Source: Actinomadura luzonensis (GTDB lineage Bacteria; Actinomycetota; Actinomycetes; Streptosporangiales; Streptosporangiaceae). Taken from it: a stretch of DNA of 64,000 bases. Each line of letters opens with the position of its first letter. Position 1 is the first letter of the stretch. The notes under the pieces were generated by a model. The model had not been told where the DNA came from, searched no databases, and was given only the letters and a program-made list of their open reading frames with translations. Shown here piece by piece: positions 35,676 through 44,694 of the stretch. The stretch is from the NCBI RefSeq assembly GCF_022664455.2, contig NZ_JAKRKC020000002.1, positions 806,001 through 870,000 on the forward strand. Reading direction: 5' to 3'. The translations under genes and the position numbers were made by a program.

Positions 35676-36266
35676 TCAGGGTGGGTCAGCAGGGGTGGGG
35701 GAGCCGGCGGTGACCGAGCGCAGTTCGGTCATGGTCGCGCGCATGACCTCCCGCAGGTCGGCGTCGCAGGCGGGGTCGTCGGCCCAGCGTTCGAAGGCGA
35801 CGCGGAAGACCGCCATGCCCGCCTCGGCGGCCAGGCTCGCGGCCGGCTCGGGGACGCCGCGCTCGCGCAAGGCGCCGGCCAGGGCGGCCGACAGCGACGC
35901 CAGCTTGATCAGCTCGCGCTCGCGCAGCTCGGCGTGGGCGAGCACGACGGCCTGCCGCCGCCGGGCCCGCTCCCGGCGCTCCTGCAGGATGACCCCAGCC
36001 ACGTCCAGGGCGGCCGCGATCGCCGCCATGGGCGCGACTGGCTCGGGCGCGGCGGCGACCGCCTCCGTCAGGCGTTCGTGGAGCAGCGTCGACCCGCCGA
36101 ACAACACCTCGCGCTTGTCGGCGAAGTGGCGGAAGAACGTGCGCTCGGTCAGCCCGGCCCGCCGGGCGATCTCGGCAACTGTCGTCTGCTCGTAGCCGCG
36201 CTCGCCGAACAGCTCCAGCGCCGCCTCCTCCAGCCGGCCGCGCGCGTTCGGCTCCCATCGCCCCAT
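35676..36266 (-). CDS. TetR-family repressor
   Basis: A 196-aa TetR: HTH MGRWEPNARGRLEEAALELFGERGYEQTTVAEIARRAGLTERTFFRHFADKREVLF, with the recognition helix LTERTFFRHF, and an all-helical ligand domain. It is divergent from the SDR/epimerase at 36356, and two 19-bp palindromes lie between the starts. It likely represses itself and the reductase. The ligand is not predictable. Confidence 0.9.
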   Translation of the reverse strand: MGRWEPNARGRLEEAALELFGERGYEQTTVAEIARRAGLTERTFFRHFADKREVLFGGSTLLHERLTEAVAAAPEPVAPMAAIAAALDVAGVILQERRERARRRQAVVLAHAELRERELIKLASLSAALAGALRERGVPEPAASLAAEAGMAVFRVAFERWADDPACDADLREVMRATMTELRSVTAGSPTPADPP

Positions 36267-36283
36267 GCCTCCCGATCATAGTC

Positions 36284-36302
36284 GATGTCAGTCGCTGACA
36301 TC
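36284..36302. promoter_or_regulatory. TetR operator 1
   Basis: GATGTCAG-tcg-CTGACATC is a perfect 19-bp palindrome with 8-bp arms, 18 bases upstream of the tetR start. A nearly identical second copy follows at 36317-36335, center-to-center 33 bp (about three helical turns), so two dimers could bind side by side on the same DNA face. Confidence 0.75.
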
Positions 36303-36316
36303 AGACGCGCTATGCT

Positions 36317-36335
36317 GATGACAGCAACTGACATC
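36317..36335. promoter_or_regulatory. TetR operator 2
   Basis: GATGACAG-caa-CTGACATC matches operator 1 in both arms except for one base and the center. It ends 21 bases before the reductase ATG at 36356, so binding there should block transcription or initiation of that gene. Confidence 0.75.
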
Positions 36336-36355
36336 ACCATCGTCGGAGGTCTCTC

Positions 36356-37288
36356 ATGCGTGTCTTCGTCACCGGCGCGTCCGGCTGGATCGGATCCGCC
36401 GTCGTCCCCGAGCTCATCGCGGCGGGGCACCAGGTCACCGGGCTCGCCCGGTCCGAGGCCACGGCGCGCGCCCTCGCCGCCGCCGGGGCCGAGGTCCGCC
36501 GCGGCACCCTCGACGACCTCGCCGTGTTGCGCGAGGCGTCCGCCGCCGCCGACGGCGTCATCCACCTGGCCTTCAAGCACGACGTCGCCTTCAGCGGCGA
36601 CTTCGCGGCGGCCGTCGCCGCGGACCGCCGCGCCGTCGAGGCGATGGGGGAGGGGCTCGCGGGCTCGGGCAAGCCGTTCGTGCTCGCCTCGGGGCTCCTC
36701 GGGGTCGCGCCGGGCCGGGTCGCGACCGAGCGGGACCAGCCGGCCGGGGCGCCGGGGTCCGGCCCGTCGGCCCGGATGGAGACGGCGCGGCTGACGCTCT
36801 CGCTCGCCGGGAGCGGCGTGCGTACGTCCGTGCTGCGGCTGCCGCCGACCGTGCACGGCGAGGGGGACCCGGGGTTCGTGGCCGCGCTGGTCGGCCTCGC
36901 CCGCGACCGGGGCGTCTCCGGATACGCCGGCGACGGCGCGAACCGGTGGCCGGCCGTGCACCGGCTGGACGCCGCGGCCCTGTTCCGGCTGGCGCTGGAG
37001 AAGGCCCCGGCGGGCTCGGTGCTGCACGCGGTCGGCGACGAGGGGGTGCCGTTCCGCGCGATCGCCGAGCTGATCGGCCGGCACCTGGGCGTGCCCGCCG
37101 CGCCGATCCCGGCGGAGGAGGCCGGTGCGCACTTCACCTGGCTGGCTCCCATGGTCGCCCTCGACAGCCCCGCCTCGGCCGAGGCGACCCGCGAGCTGCT
37201 GGGCTGGCGGCCCGTCCGCCCGGGCCTGCTCGACGACCTCGGCGAAGGGCACTACTTCGCGAACGCGAGCAGTGCAATGTCACAGTAG
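36356..37288 (+). CDS. NAD-dependent epimerase/reductase (extended SDR)
   Basis: A 310-aa extended SDR: GASGWIG (residues 8-14) for the dinucleotide, then LARSEATARALAAAG, and a conserved region GSGPSARMETARLTLSLAG where the Tyr of the YxxxK motif is replaced (ARMETAR), so the classical catalysis is questionable. The C-terminus has YAGDGANRWPAVHRLDAAALFRLA, as in SDR members acting on flavonoids or in NmrA-like sensors. It is controlled by the neighbouring TetR through two operators; no substrate is indicated. Confidence 0.82.
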   Translation: MRVFVTGASGWIGSAVVPELIAAGHQVTGLARSEATARALAAAGAEVRRGTLDDLAVLREASAAADGVIHLAFKHDVAFSGDFAAAVAADRRAVEAMGEGLAGSGKPFVLASGLLGVAPGRVATERDQPAGAPGSGPSARMETARLTLSLAGSGVRTSVLRLPPTVHGEGDPGFVAALVGLARDRGVSGYAGDGANRWPAVHRLDAAALFRLALEKAPAGSVLHAVGDEGVPFRAIAELIGRHLGVPAAPIPAEEAGAHFTWLAPMVALDSPASAEATRELLGWRPVRPGLLDDLGEGHYFANASSAMSQ

Positions 37289-37298
37289 ACAGCGAGGC

Positions 37299-37347
37299 GC
37301 CGACGCTCCGGGGGTCCTCCCCGTGGTCCCCGGAGGTGGGCGTCGGC
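37299..37347 (+). terminator. Bulged long hairpin between reductase and GH127 genes
   Basis: GCCGACG followed by CTCCGGGG (37299-37313) pairs with CCCCGGAG (37328-37335) and GCGTCGGC (37340-37347), with a 14-nt loop and a small bulge. It starts 11 bases after the reductase stop and should insulate the operon that begins just downstream. Confidence 0.65.
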
Positions 37348-37351
37348 AGGC

Positions 37352-37381
37352 TTGTTAACCTGGTATTTCACCGTTTATAAC
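37352..37381 (+). promoter_or_regulatory. Promoter of the hydroxyproline/arabinoside operon
   Basis: TTGTTA (37352-37357) and TATAAC (37376-37381) are 18 bp apart in an AT-richer island rare in this window, immediately after the hairpin. The predicted start near 37388 leaves a leader of about 85 bases before the GH127 ATG, which has AGGAG ten bases upstream. By-eye prediction. Confidence 0.55.
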
Positions 37382-37472
37382 GAATTAGGCATCTTGTTGG
37401 CTCGCTCTTGGCAGTCGTCCCACCCGCCTCTAGGGTTCAGTGCAATGCCACACAGCACTAGGAGCCCGATAG

Positions 37473-39428
37473 ATGCCCAGCCAGCCCCACCAGGTCGCCG
37501 GCGCCGTCCGGACCACGGCGGGAGCGGTCGTCCCGGTGACCGGGGAGCTCGTCACCGGCGGCCTGCTCCGCCAGTGGCAGGAGCGCAACCGCCGGGCCAC
37601 GATCCCGCACACGATCGACCGGCTGCGCGCCGCGGGCAACCTCGACAACCTGCGCCGCCTGCTCCCCGGTGACGGGGACGCCCCGCCCTACCGCGGCCGG
37701 TACCCCTTCCTCGACACCGACCTGTACAAGACCCTCGAAGGGCTCGCCTACGAGCCCGGCGAGCCGGGCGGGCCCGCCGACGAGTTCTTCGACGAGGTCG
37801 TCACCCTCCTGGAGCAGGTGCAGGCCCCCGACGGCTACCTCAACTCCTTCTTCCAGGACCCCGCCGCGGGCAAGAAGCCGTGGGAGGACCTGGCCTGGGG
37901 CCACGAGCTCTACAACCTCGGCCACCTCGTCCAGGCCGCCGTCGCCGCCGCCCGCCGCAGGGGCGACGAGCGGCTGCTGGCCGTCGCGGTCAGGTTCGCC
38001 GACCTGGTCGTCCGGCGCTTCGGCGAGGACGGCGAGGCGGCGGTGTGCGGGCACCCCGAGGTCGAGATGGCGCTGGTCGAGCTGTACCGGCAGACCGGCG
38101 AGCGCGCCTACCTGACGCAGGCCCGGCTGTTCGTGGACCGGCGCGGCACGGGAACGCTCCAGCACCGCGTCTTCCCGCCCGACTACTTCCAGGACCACGT
38201 CCCGCTGCGCGAGATGCCGACGGTCACCGGCCACGCCGTGCGGATGGCGTACCTGGCCGCCGGCGCGGCCGACGTCGCGATCGAGACCGGCGACCGCGGC
38301 CTGCTCGCCGCGCTGGAGCGGCTGTGGGACGACATGGCCGCGACCAAGCTGTACCTCACCGGCGGGCTCGGCAGCCGGCACTCCGACGAGGCCATCGGCG
38401 ACCGCTACGAGCTGCCCTCCGAGCGCTCCTACAGCGAGACCTGCGCCGCCGTCGCCGTCATGCAGTGGGCCTGGCGGATGTTCGTGGCCACCGGCGGCGC
38501 GAAGTACCTCGACGTCTTCGAGCGGGTGCTCTACAACGCCTACGCCGTGGGCCTGTCGGCCGAGGGCACCGCGTTCTTCTACGACAACCCGCTGCAGCGC
38601 CGCCCCGACCACGAGCAGCGCAGCGGCGCGGAGACCGGCGGCGAGCCGCTGCGCCGGGCCTGGTTCGGCTGCCCCTGCTGCCCGCCGAACATCGTCCGCT
38701 GGACGGCCCAGCTCGGCGACCACCTGGCCGCCGAGCGCGGCGACGCCCTGCTCATCGGCCAGTACACGCGCAGCCGCCTCGGCACCGCCGAGCTCGGCGT
38801 CGCCGTCGAGACGGCCTACCCGTGGGACGGCGACGTGCGGGTGCGGGTCGAACGCGCCCCGGACCGCCCGTACGCGATCGTGCTGCGGGTGCCCGGCTGG
38901 GCCCGCGAGGTCACGCTGGACGGCGAGCCGGTGACGGCCGTGGACGGCTGGCTCACCGTGGAGCGCCGGTGGACGCCGGGCGACGTGCTGCGCCTGCGCC
39001 TGGCCATGCCGGTGCGCGCGCACGTGCCGCACCCGTACGTGGACGCCGCCCGCGGCTCGGTGGCCCTGGCCCGCGGCCCGCTCGTGTACTGCGTCGAGCA
39101 GCAGGACGCCCCGGTCCCGGTGGACGACCTGGTGCTCGACCCGGCCCGCGCCACCGGCGCGGCCCTGACCACGGCGGACGAGCCACCGGGAGCGGCCGAC
39201 CGACCGCCAGGAGCGGCCGGCGACGTGTTGCGGGGCGCGGTCCTGCTGTCCGTCCCGGCGTACGCGGCGCCCCCGCCGCCCGCCGAGCTCTACCCCGAGT
39301 TCCCGGCAGAGCTCACCCAGGGGCCCACTCAGGAGCCGGCGGCCGAGGTCGCCGCCACCTTCGTCCCCTACTTCCTGTGGGGCAACCGCAGGCCCGAGGC
39401 CATGCGCGTGTGGGTCAGGGCCCAGTAG
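37473..39428 (+). CDS. GH127 beta-L-arabinofuranosidase (DUF1680)
   Basis: A 651-aa cytosolic (no signal peptide) GH127 enzyme. The zinc/catalytic set known from HypBA1 (Glu338, Cys340, Cys417, Cys418) has counterparts here: Glu322 and Cys324 in RSYSETCAA, and Cys402-Cys403 in FGCPCCPPN. The alpha/alpha toroid core (DLYKTLEGLAY, APDGYLNSFFQ, WGHELYNLGHLVQAA) is complete. HypBA1 removes beta-1,2-linked L-arabinofuranose from hydroxyproline-linked arabino-oligosaccharides of extensin. It is the first gene of the operon; the ABC peptide-binding gene follows after 27 bases, so glycopeptides probably enter whole and are deglycosylated inside. A different furanoside substrate remains possible. Confidence 0.9.
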   Translation: MPSQPHQVAGAVRTTAGAVVPVTGELVTGGLLRQWQERNRRATIPHTIDRLRAAGNLDNLRRLLPGDGDAPPYRGRYPFLDTDLYKTLEGLAYEPGEPGGPADEFFDEVVTLLEQVQAPDGYLNSFFQDPAAGKKPWEDLAWGHELYNLGHLVQAAVAAARRRGDERLLAVAVRFADLVVRRFGEDGEAAVCGHPEVEMALVELYRQTGERAYLTQARLFVDRRGTGTLQHRVFPPDYFQDHVPLREMPTVTGHAVRMAYLAAGAADVAIETGDRGLLAALERLWDDMAATKLYLTGGLGSRHSDEAIGDRYELPSERSYSETCAAVAVMQWAWRMFVATGGAKYLDVFERVLYNAYAVGLSAEGTAFFYDNPLQRRPDHEQRSGAETGGEPLRRAWFGCPCCPPNIVRWTAQLGDHLAAERGDALLIGQYTRSRLGTAELGVAVETAYPWDGDVRVRVERAPDRPYAIVLRVPGWAREVTLDGEPVTAVDGWLTVERRWTPGDVLRLRLAMPVRAHVPHPYVDAARGSVALARGPLVYCVEQQDAPVPVDDLVLDPARATGAALTTADEPPGAADRPPGAAGDVLRGAVLLSVPAYAAPPPPAELYPEFPAELTQGPTQEPAAEVAATFVPYFLWGNRRPEAMRVWVRAQ

Positions 39429-39455
39429 TCGAATGACCAACCGAAAGAAGGCGAA

Positions 39456-41144
39456 ATGAGGAGATCGGCCGCTCTCGCCGGCGTCGCCGTGCTCACCACG
39501 CTGGCGGTCGCCGCGTGCGGCGGCGGCTCGTCGGGCACCCCCACCTCCGGCGCGCCGGGTTCCGGCGCCCCGGCCGCCGCCGCCACCGGCGGCACCGTGC
39601 GGGTCCTGCAGGCCGCGGACTACTCCCACCTGGACCCGGTCCGGGGCTGGGACGGCGGCGTCAACAACTTCTACCGGCTCATCTACCGCGGCCTGACCAC
39701 GTTCGGCGCGGGCCCGGGCAGCGAGGGCACGAAGGTCGTCCCCGACCTCGCCACCGACACCGGCACGTCCTCCGACGGCGACAAGACCTGGACGTTCACC
39801 CTCAAGGACGACATCTTCTTCGAGGACGGCACGCCGATCACCAGCGAGGCCGTGAAGTTCGGCTTCTCGCGCGCCTTCGACCCGGAGGCCGGCATCGGCT
39901 CGCCGTACGCCAAGCTGCTCCTCGACGCCCCGAAGGACTACAAGGGCCCCTACGTCTCCGGCGACCTCGACACGATCGAGACCCCCGACGCCAAGACGGT
40001 CGTCTTCCACCTGAAGAAGCCGTTCGCCGACTTCGCCAGCGCGCTCACGCAGCCGAACTTCACGCCGTTCCCGAAGGGCACCGGCGCGGCCGACGCCTTC
40101 GACAGCAAGCCGATCGCCTCCGGGCCGTACAAGGTGGACAGCTACCGGCGCGGCGCCTCGCTCAAGCTGGTGCGCAACCCGCAGTGGAAGGCCGCGACCG
40201 ACCAGGTGCGCGCCGCCAGGCCGGACGCGTTCGAGTTCACCTTCGGCCTCGACGGCGCCACCATCGACGAGCGCATGCTCGCCGGGCAGGGCGCCGACGC
40301 GAACGCGATCGCGGGCGCCATCCAGCCCGCCACCGTCTCGCGCATCCAGGACCCGCGCTACAAGGCGCGCACGCTGTCGGGCTACATGGGCTGCACCACG
40401 TACATGAGCCTGAACACCACCAAGAAGCCGCTGGACGACGTGCGGGTGCGCCAGGCGATCAACTACGCCGTCAACAAGGACAACGTGGTCGCCGGCGACG
40501 GCGGCACCGCCCTCGCCACCAAGGCCACCGCGATCCAGCCGCCCACGATCACCGGCCGCGCCGACTACGACCTGTATCCCGCCGACGCCGGCAAGGCGCG
40601 GCAGCTCCTCACCGAGGCCGGCGTGGGCGGCGGCTTCGAGCTGACGCTCGACGTGCGGCCGGTGGCCCGCCAGCAGGGCATGGCGGTGGCCATCCAGGAG
40701 TCGCTGAAGCCGCTCGGCGTCAACGTCAAGATCAACAACATCGACACCTCCACCTTCTACGAGGTCATCGGCACCCCCGCCCGCCAGCACGACGCCGCGC
40801 TCACCGGCTGGTGCCCCGACTGGGCGTCCGGCGCGACGTTCCTGCCGCCGCTGTTCGACGGCCGCAACATCTTCGACAAGGGCAACTCCAACCTGGCCCA
40901 GCTCGACGACGACGCGATCAACAAGCGCATCGACGAGATCGCCGCCATGACCGACGTGGCCGCCGCCAACGCCGCCTACGGCGAGCTGGACAAGCAGATC
41001 ATGGAGCTGGCCCCGATCGTGCCCCTGCTGTACGAGAAGAACGTGACCGTGATCGGCGAGAACGTCGCCGGCGCCTACCTCAACGACTCCTACTCCGGCG
41101 GCATCGACCTGGTCAGCGTCGGGCTCAAGGACGCGAGCAAGTAG
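39456..41144 (+). CDS. Peptide ABC importer, substrate-binding lipoprotein (SBP_bac_5)
   Basis: A 562-aa lipoprotein: lipobox VAAC at the end of the signal (MRRSAALAGVAVLTTLAVAAC), a Ser/Thr/Gly linker, then the family-5 binding fold used by OppA, DppA and NikA (VRVLQAADYSHLDPVRGWDG, KTWTFTLKDDIFFEDGTPI, DDVRVRQAINYAVNKDNVV, AALTGWCPDWASGATFLPP). It delivers peptides or glycopeptides to the permeases downstream. Gap to the permease gene is 7 bases. Confidence 0.9.
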   Translation: MRRSAALAGVAVLTTLAVAACGGGSSGTPTSGAPGSGAPAAAATGGTVRVLQAADYSHLDPVRGWDGGVNNFYRLIYRGLTTFGAGPGSEGTKVVPDLATDTGTSSDGDKTWTFTLKDDIFFEDGTPITSEAVKFGFSRAFDPEAGIGSPYAKLLLDAPKDYKGPYVSGDLDTIETPDAKTVVFHLKKPFADFASALTQPNFTPFPKGTGAADAFDSKPIASGPYKVDSYRRGASLKLVRNPQWKAATDQVRAARPDAFEFTFGLDGATIDERMLAGQGADANAIAGAIQPATVSRIQDPRYKARTLSGYMGCTTYMSLNTTKKPLDDVRVRQAINYAVNKDNVVAGDGGTALATKATAIQPPTITGRADYDLYPADAGKARQLLTEAGVGGGFELTLDVRPVARQQGMAVAIQESLKPLGVNVKINNIDTSTFYEVIGTPARQHDAALTGWCPDWASGATFLPPLFDGRNIFDKGNSNLAQLDDDAINKRIDEIAAMTDVAAANAAYGELDKQIMELAPIVPLLYEKNVTVIGENVAGAYLNDSYSGGIDLVSVGLKDASK

Positions 41145-41151
41145 GCACGCC

Positions 41152-42090
41152 GTGAGCACCGCCACACTCGATGCCAGGACGGGCGCGGACGGCGCGCCCG
41201 TCACGGAGGGCCGCAGGATCGCCCGCGCGCTGCTGCGCGACCGGGGCGCCGTCCTCAGCACGGCCTTCCTCGCCCTGGTCGTCCTCATGGCGCTCGGCGC
41301 GCCGCTGATCAGCGCGATCACCGGGCACGGCCCGAACGACTTCGACCCGGCCGCGATCGACACCGACCTCGGCGGCCTGCCGCGCGGCGCGTGGGGCGGG
41401 GTCTCCGCCGACCACCTGCTCGGCGTGGAGCCGCAGAACGGCCGCGACATCCTGGCCCGCGTCGCCTACGGGGCGCGGGTGTCGTTCCTGATCGCGATCT
41501 CGGCGACCGTGCTGACGACGCTGCTCGGCGTGGTGTTCGGCATGCTGGCCGGGTTCTACCAGGGCTGGGTGGACCAGGTGATCTCCCGGGTCATGGACTT
41601 CCTCATGGCCTTCCCGTCGCTGATCTTCATGATCGCGATCCTGTCGTCGCTGCCGGCGGGCAACCGGTCGGTGCTGCTCGTGGTGGTGATCACCGTGTTC
41701 GGCTGGCCGTACCTGGCGCGGGTGGTGCGCGGGCAGACGCTCACGCTGGTCAACCGGGAGTTCGTGGAGGCCGCGCGGGCCTCCGGGGCGTCCACGGCGA
41801 AGATCGTGTTCAGGGAGATCCTGCCCAACCTGCGCAACTCGCTCATCGTCCTGACGACGCTCGCCGTGCCCGGCTACATCGGCACCGAGGCGGGGCTGTC
41901 CTTCCTCGGCGTGGGCGTCACCCCGCCCACGCCGTCCTGGGGGCAGATGATCTCCAGCGCGGTCGGCTGGTACGCCACCGATCCCATGTACTTCGCGGTG
42001 CCCGGCCTGTTCCTGTTCCTCACCGTGTTGTCGCTGACCGTGCTGGGCGACCGGGTCAGGGCCGCCGCCGACGCGGGGGAGGCGTCCTGA
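41152..42090 (+). CDS. Peptide ABC importer permease (DppC-like)
   Basis: A 312-aa permease starting at GTG 41152. It has the OppC N-terminal domain and six helices, and the BPD EAA-like loop EFVEAARASGASTAKIVFREILPNL that contacts the ATPases. Its stop overlaps the next permease ATG (TGATG at 42088-42092). In most Dpp/Opp operons the DppB-like permease comes first; here the order is DppC-like, DppB-like. Confidence 0.9.
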   Translation: MSTATLDARTGADGAPVTEGRRIARALLRDRGAVLSTAFLALVVLMALGAPLISAITGHGPNDFDPAAIDTDLGGLPRGAWGGVSADHLLGVEPQNGRDILARVAYGARVSFLIAISATVLTTLLGVVFGMLAGFYQGWVDQVISRVMDFLMAFPSLIFMIAILSSLPAGNRSVLLVVVITVFGWPYLARVVRGQTLTLVNREFVEAARASGASTAKIVFREILPNLRNSLIVLTTLAVPGYIGTEAGLSFLGVGVTPPTPSWGQMISSAVGWYATDPMYFAVPGLFLFLTVLSLTVLGDRVRAAADAGEAS

Positions 42091-43079
42091 TGGCCCGTTA
42101 CGTCGCCGCGCGGCTCGCCGGGCTGGCCGGGCTGCTCTTCCTGGTCTGCCTGTTCACGTACCTGATCTTCTTCAAGCTGTCGCCCGACCCGGCGCTGATG
42201 ATCTGCGGCAAGACCTGCACGCCCGACCGCATCGCGCAGATCCGCACCTCGCTCGGGCTCGACCAGCCGTTCGTCACGCAGTTCCTCGACTACCTCGGCG
42301 GCCTGTTCGCCGGGCGGGACTACGGCAGCGGCGCGAACCTGGTGCACTGCCCGGCCCCCTGCCTCGGCTACTCCTTCCAGACCAACCAGTCGGTGACCCA
42401 GATGATCCTGGACCGGCTGCCGGTCAGCGCCACCGTCGCGGTCGGCGCGGCCGTGCTGTGGCTGCTCGTCGGCATCGCCGCCGGGCTGCTCAGCGCGGTC
42501 AAGGAGGGCTCGTGGTGGGACCGGGCCGCGATGGGCCTCGCGCTCGGCGGCTCCAGCGTCCCCAACTACGTGCTCGCGCTCACCCTGCAGTACGTGCTCG
42601 TGGTCCGGCTCCAGGTGCTGCCGTTCCCGTCGGCGGTGCCGTTCTCCGACGACCCGCTGCTGTGGTTCCAGTCGTACCTGATGCCGTGGCTGGTGCTGGC
42701 CACCGGCTACGCCTGCCTGTACGCCCGCCTCACCCGGGCCAACGTCATCGACACCCTCGCGCAGAACTTCATGCGCACCGCCCGCGCCAAGGGCCTCGCC
42801 CCCGCGCTGATCCTGCGCCGGCACGCGCTGCGGCCCGCGCTCACCCCCATCATGACGATCTTCGGCATGGACTTCGCGGCGCTGCTCGGCGGCGCGCTGA
42901 TCACCGAGACCGTCTTCGGGCTCAACGGCGTCGGCAAGATGGCCGCCGACTCGATCGCCAAGAACGACCAGCCAGTGATCATGGCGGTCACGCTGCTCGC
43001 CGCGTTCTTCGTGATGGCCGGCAACGTCGTGGTCGACCTGCTCTACACCGGCCTCGACCCGAGAGTGAGGGTGTCATGA
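42090..43079 (+). CDS. Peptide ABC importer permease (DppB-like)
   Basis: A 329-aa permease: N-terminal helix LAGLLFLVCLFTYLIFFKLSP, the DppB-type sequence PDRIAQIRTSLGLDQPFVTQFLDYLGGLFAGRDYG, and the EAA loop NFMRTARAKGLAPALILRRHALRPAL. A periplasmic loop contains four Cys (ICGKTCTP and VHCPAPCLGY), possibly two disulfides, an uncommon addition. It overlaps the ATPase start by ATGA. Confidence 0.9.
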   Translation: MARYVAARLAGLAGLLFLVCLFTYLIFFKLSPDPALMICGKTCTPDRIAQIRTSLGLDQPFVTQFLDYLGGLFAGRDYGSGANLVHCPAPCLGYSFQTNQSVTQMILDRLPVSATVAVGAAVLWLLVGIAAGLLSAVKEGSWWDRAAMGLALGGSSVPNYVLALTLQYVLVVRLQVLPFPSAVPFSDDPLLWFQSYLMPWLVLATGYACLYARLTRANVIDTLAQNFMRTARAKGLAPALILRRHALRPALTPIMTIFGMDFAALLGGALITETVFGLNGVGKMAADSIAKNDQPVIMAVTLLAAFFVMAGNVVVDLLYTGLDPRVRVS

Positions 43080-43876
43080 GCGACCTGCTCGTCGTGGAGG
43101 ACCTCACGGTCACCTTCCCCACCTCGCGCGGCCCCGTGGACGTGGTCAAGAACGTCTCGTTCACCGTCGGCCGCAACGAGACCGTCGGCATCGTCGGCGA
43201 GTCCGGCTCCGGCAAGTCCATGACCAGCCTCGCCGTCATGGGCCTGCTGCCGCGCGGGGCCGCCACCCGGGGCAGCGTCCGGCTGGACGGCGCCGAGCTG
43301 CTCGGCCGTCCCGACCGGGAGCTGCGCCGCGTCCGGGGCGAGCAGGCCGCGATGATCTTCCAGGACCCGCTGTCCTGCCTCAACCCCTACTACACCGTCG
43401 GGCTGCAGATCGAGGAGATGTACCGGGCCCACCGCAGGTGCTCGGCCCGCGAGGCCCGCCGGGTCGCCGTGGACGCCCTGGCGCAGGTCGGCATCCCCGA
43501 CCCCGAGCGCCGGGCGGGTCACTACCCGCACCAGTTCTCCGGCGGCCAGCGCCAGCGCGTCATGATCGCGATGGCGCTGGTGTGCTCGCCCGCGCTGCTC
43601 ATCGCCGACGAGCCGACCACCGCCCTCGACGTCACCGTCCAGGCGCAGATCCTGCGCCTGCTGGCCCGGCTGCAGGGGGAGAGCGGCACCGGCATGGTCT
43701 TCGTCACCCACGACCTGGCGGTGATCAGCTCGATCGCCACCCGCGTGCTCGTCATGCGGCGCGGCGAGCAGGTCGAGTACGGCACCGCGGAGCAGATCTT
43801 CGCCGCGCCCCGCCACGACTACACGCGGATGCTGCTGGAGAGCATCCCCCGCATCGACGACGAGGTGATGTCGTGA
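43076..43876 (+). CDS. Peptide ABC importer ATPase (DppD/OppD-like)
   Basis: A 266-aa ATPase: Walker A GESGSGKSM (about residue 41), signature FSGGQRQRVMIAMAL, Walker B LLIADEPTTALD and H-loop VFVTHDLAV. It is shorter than OppD because the C-terminal oligopeptide extension is cut back to ARHDYTRMLLESIPRI. The stop overlaps the next ATPase start (GTGA). Confidence 0.92.
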   Translation: MSDLLVVEDLTVTFPTSRGPVDVVKNVSFTVGRNETVGIVGESGSGKSMTSLAVMGLLPRGAATRGSVRLDGAELLGRPDRELRRVRGEQAAMIFQDPLSCLNPYYTVGLQIEEMYRAHRRCSAREARRVAVDALAQVGIPDPERRAGHYPHQFSGGQRQRVMIAMALVCSPALLIADEPTTALDVTVQAQILRLLARLQGESGTGMVFVTHDLAVISSIATRVLVMRRGEQVEYGTAEQIFAAPRHDYTRMLLESIPRIDDEVMS

Positions 43877-44694
43877 GCGACGACGCGCTGCTGCGCGCCC
43901 GCGGCCTGACCAAGCGCTTCACCACGCGCCGCCCGTTCGGCCGCGCGAGCGAGTTCACCGCCGTGGACGACGTCTCCTTCGACGTGCGGCCCGGCGAGAC
44001 CCTGGCGATCGTCGGCGAGTCCGGCAGCGGCAAGTCCACCACCGCCCGCATGGTGGCCAAGCTGCTGGAGCCGACCGCCGGCACGCTGGAGTTCGACGGC
44101 GAGGACGTCACCCGCGCCACCGGCGCGGCCCTCGCCCGCTACCGGGCGAACGTCCAGGTCGTCTTCCAGGACCCGTTCTCCTCGCTCAACCCCCGCCACA
44201 CGGTCGAGCGCATCCTCATGGCGCCGCTCGACTACCAGGGCATCGCGCCGAAGGGGGGCCGCCGCGCCCGCACCGCCGAGCTGATGGAACGGGTCGGGCT
44301 CGACCCCGCCCACGCCCAGCGCTACCCGGCCCAGTTCTCCGGCGGCCAGGCGCAGCGCATCGGCATCGCCCGCGCGCTCGCCGTGGACCCCCGGCTGGTC
44401 ATCTGCGACGAGGCCGTCTCCGCGCTGGACGTCTCCGTCCAGGCCCAGGTCATCGAGCTGCTGCGGCGGCTGCAGCGGGAGAGCGGGTTCAGCTACGTCT
44501 TCATCGCCCACGACCTGGCCGTGGTCCGGCAGCTCGCCCAGCGGGTGGCCGTCATGAACCAGGGCAGGATCGTCGAGCAGGGACCGTGCGCCGAGGTCTT
44601 CGCGGCGCCCCGGGACGACTACACCCGGGCCCTGCTGGCCGCGATCCCGCGCATCGACCCAGAATGGGACCGCAGGAGGAGGGCCGCCCGGTGA
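43873..44694 (+). CDS. Peptide ABC importer ATPase (DppF/OppF-like)
   Basis: A 273-aa ATPase: Walker A GESGSGKST, FQDPFSSLNPRHTV Q-loop region, signature FSGGQAQRIGIARAL, Walker B LVICDEAVSALDV. Together with DppD-like it powers the importer. Start GTG at 43873; stop overlaps the hydrolase start (GTGA at 44691), so the transporter and the peptidases are coupled. Confidence 0.92.
   Translation: MSDDALLRARGLTKRFTTRRPFGRASEFTAVDDVSFDVRPGETLAIVGESGSGKSTTARMVAKLLEPTAGTLEFDGEDVTRATGAALARYRANVQVVFQDPFSSLNPRHTVERILMAPLDYQGIAPKGGRRARTAELMERVGLDPAHAQRYPAQFSGGQAQRIGIARALAVDPRLVICDEAVSALDVSVQAQVIELLRRLQRESGFSYVFIAHDLAVVRQLAQRVAVMNQGRIVEQGPCAEVFAAPRDDYTRALLAAIPRIDPEWDRRRRAAR

Larger units (their letters stand above)
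37270..37452. repeat. Separated 15-bp direct repeat flanking the hydroxyproline/arabinose operon promoter
   Basis: CAGTGCAATGTCACA at 37270-37284 (end of the reductase gene) and CAGTGCAATGCCACA at 37438-37452 (leader of the GH127 gene) differ at one base. The two copies bracket the terminator and the promoter. They may be regulator sites or leftovers of an insertion; no insertion sequence is present between them. Confidence 0.5.

Noticed and set aside
37458..41450. A 1,330-residue reading frame on the minus strand opposite the GH127 and binding-protein genes
   Set aside because: It is the mirror of two well-supported genes on the plus strand, has no domain, and consists of Val/Ala/Gly/Arg-rich sequence typical of antisense frames in GC-rich DNA.
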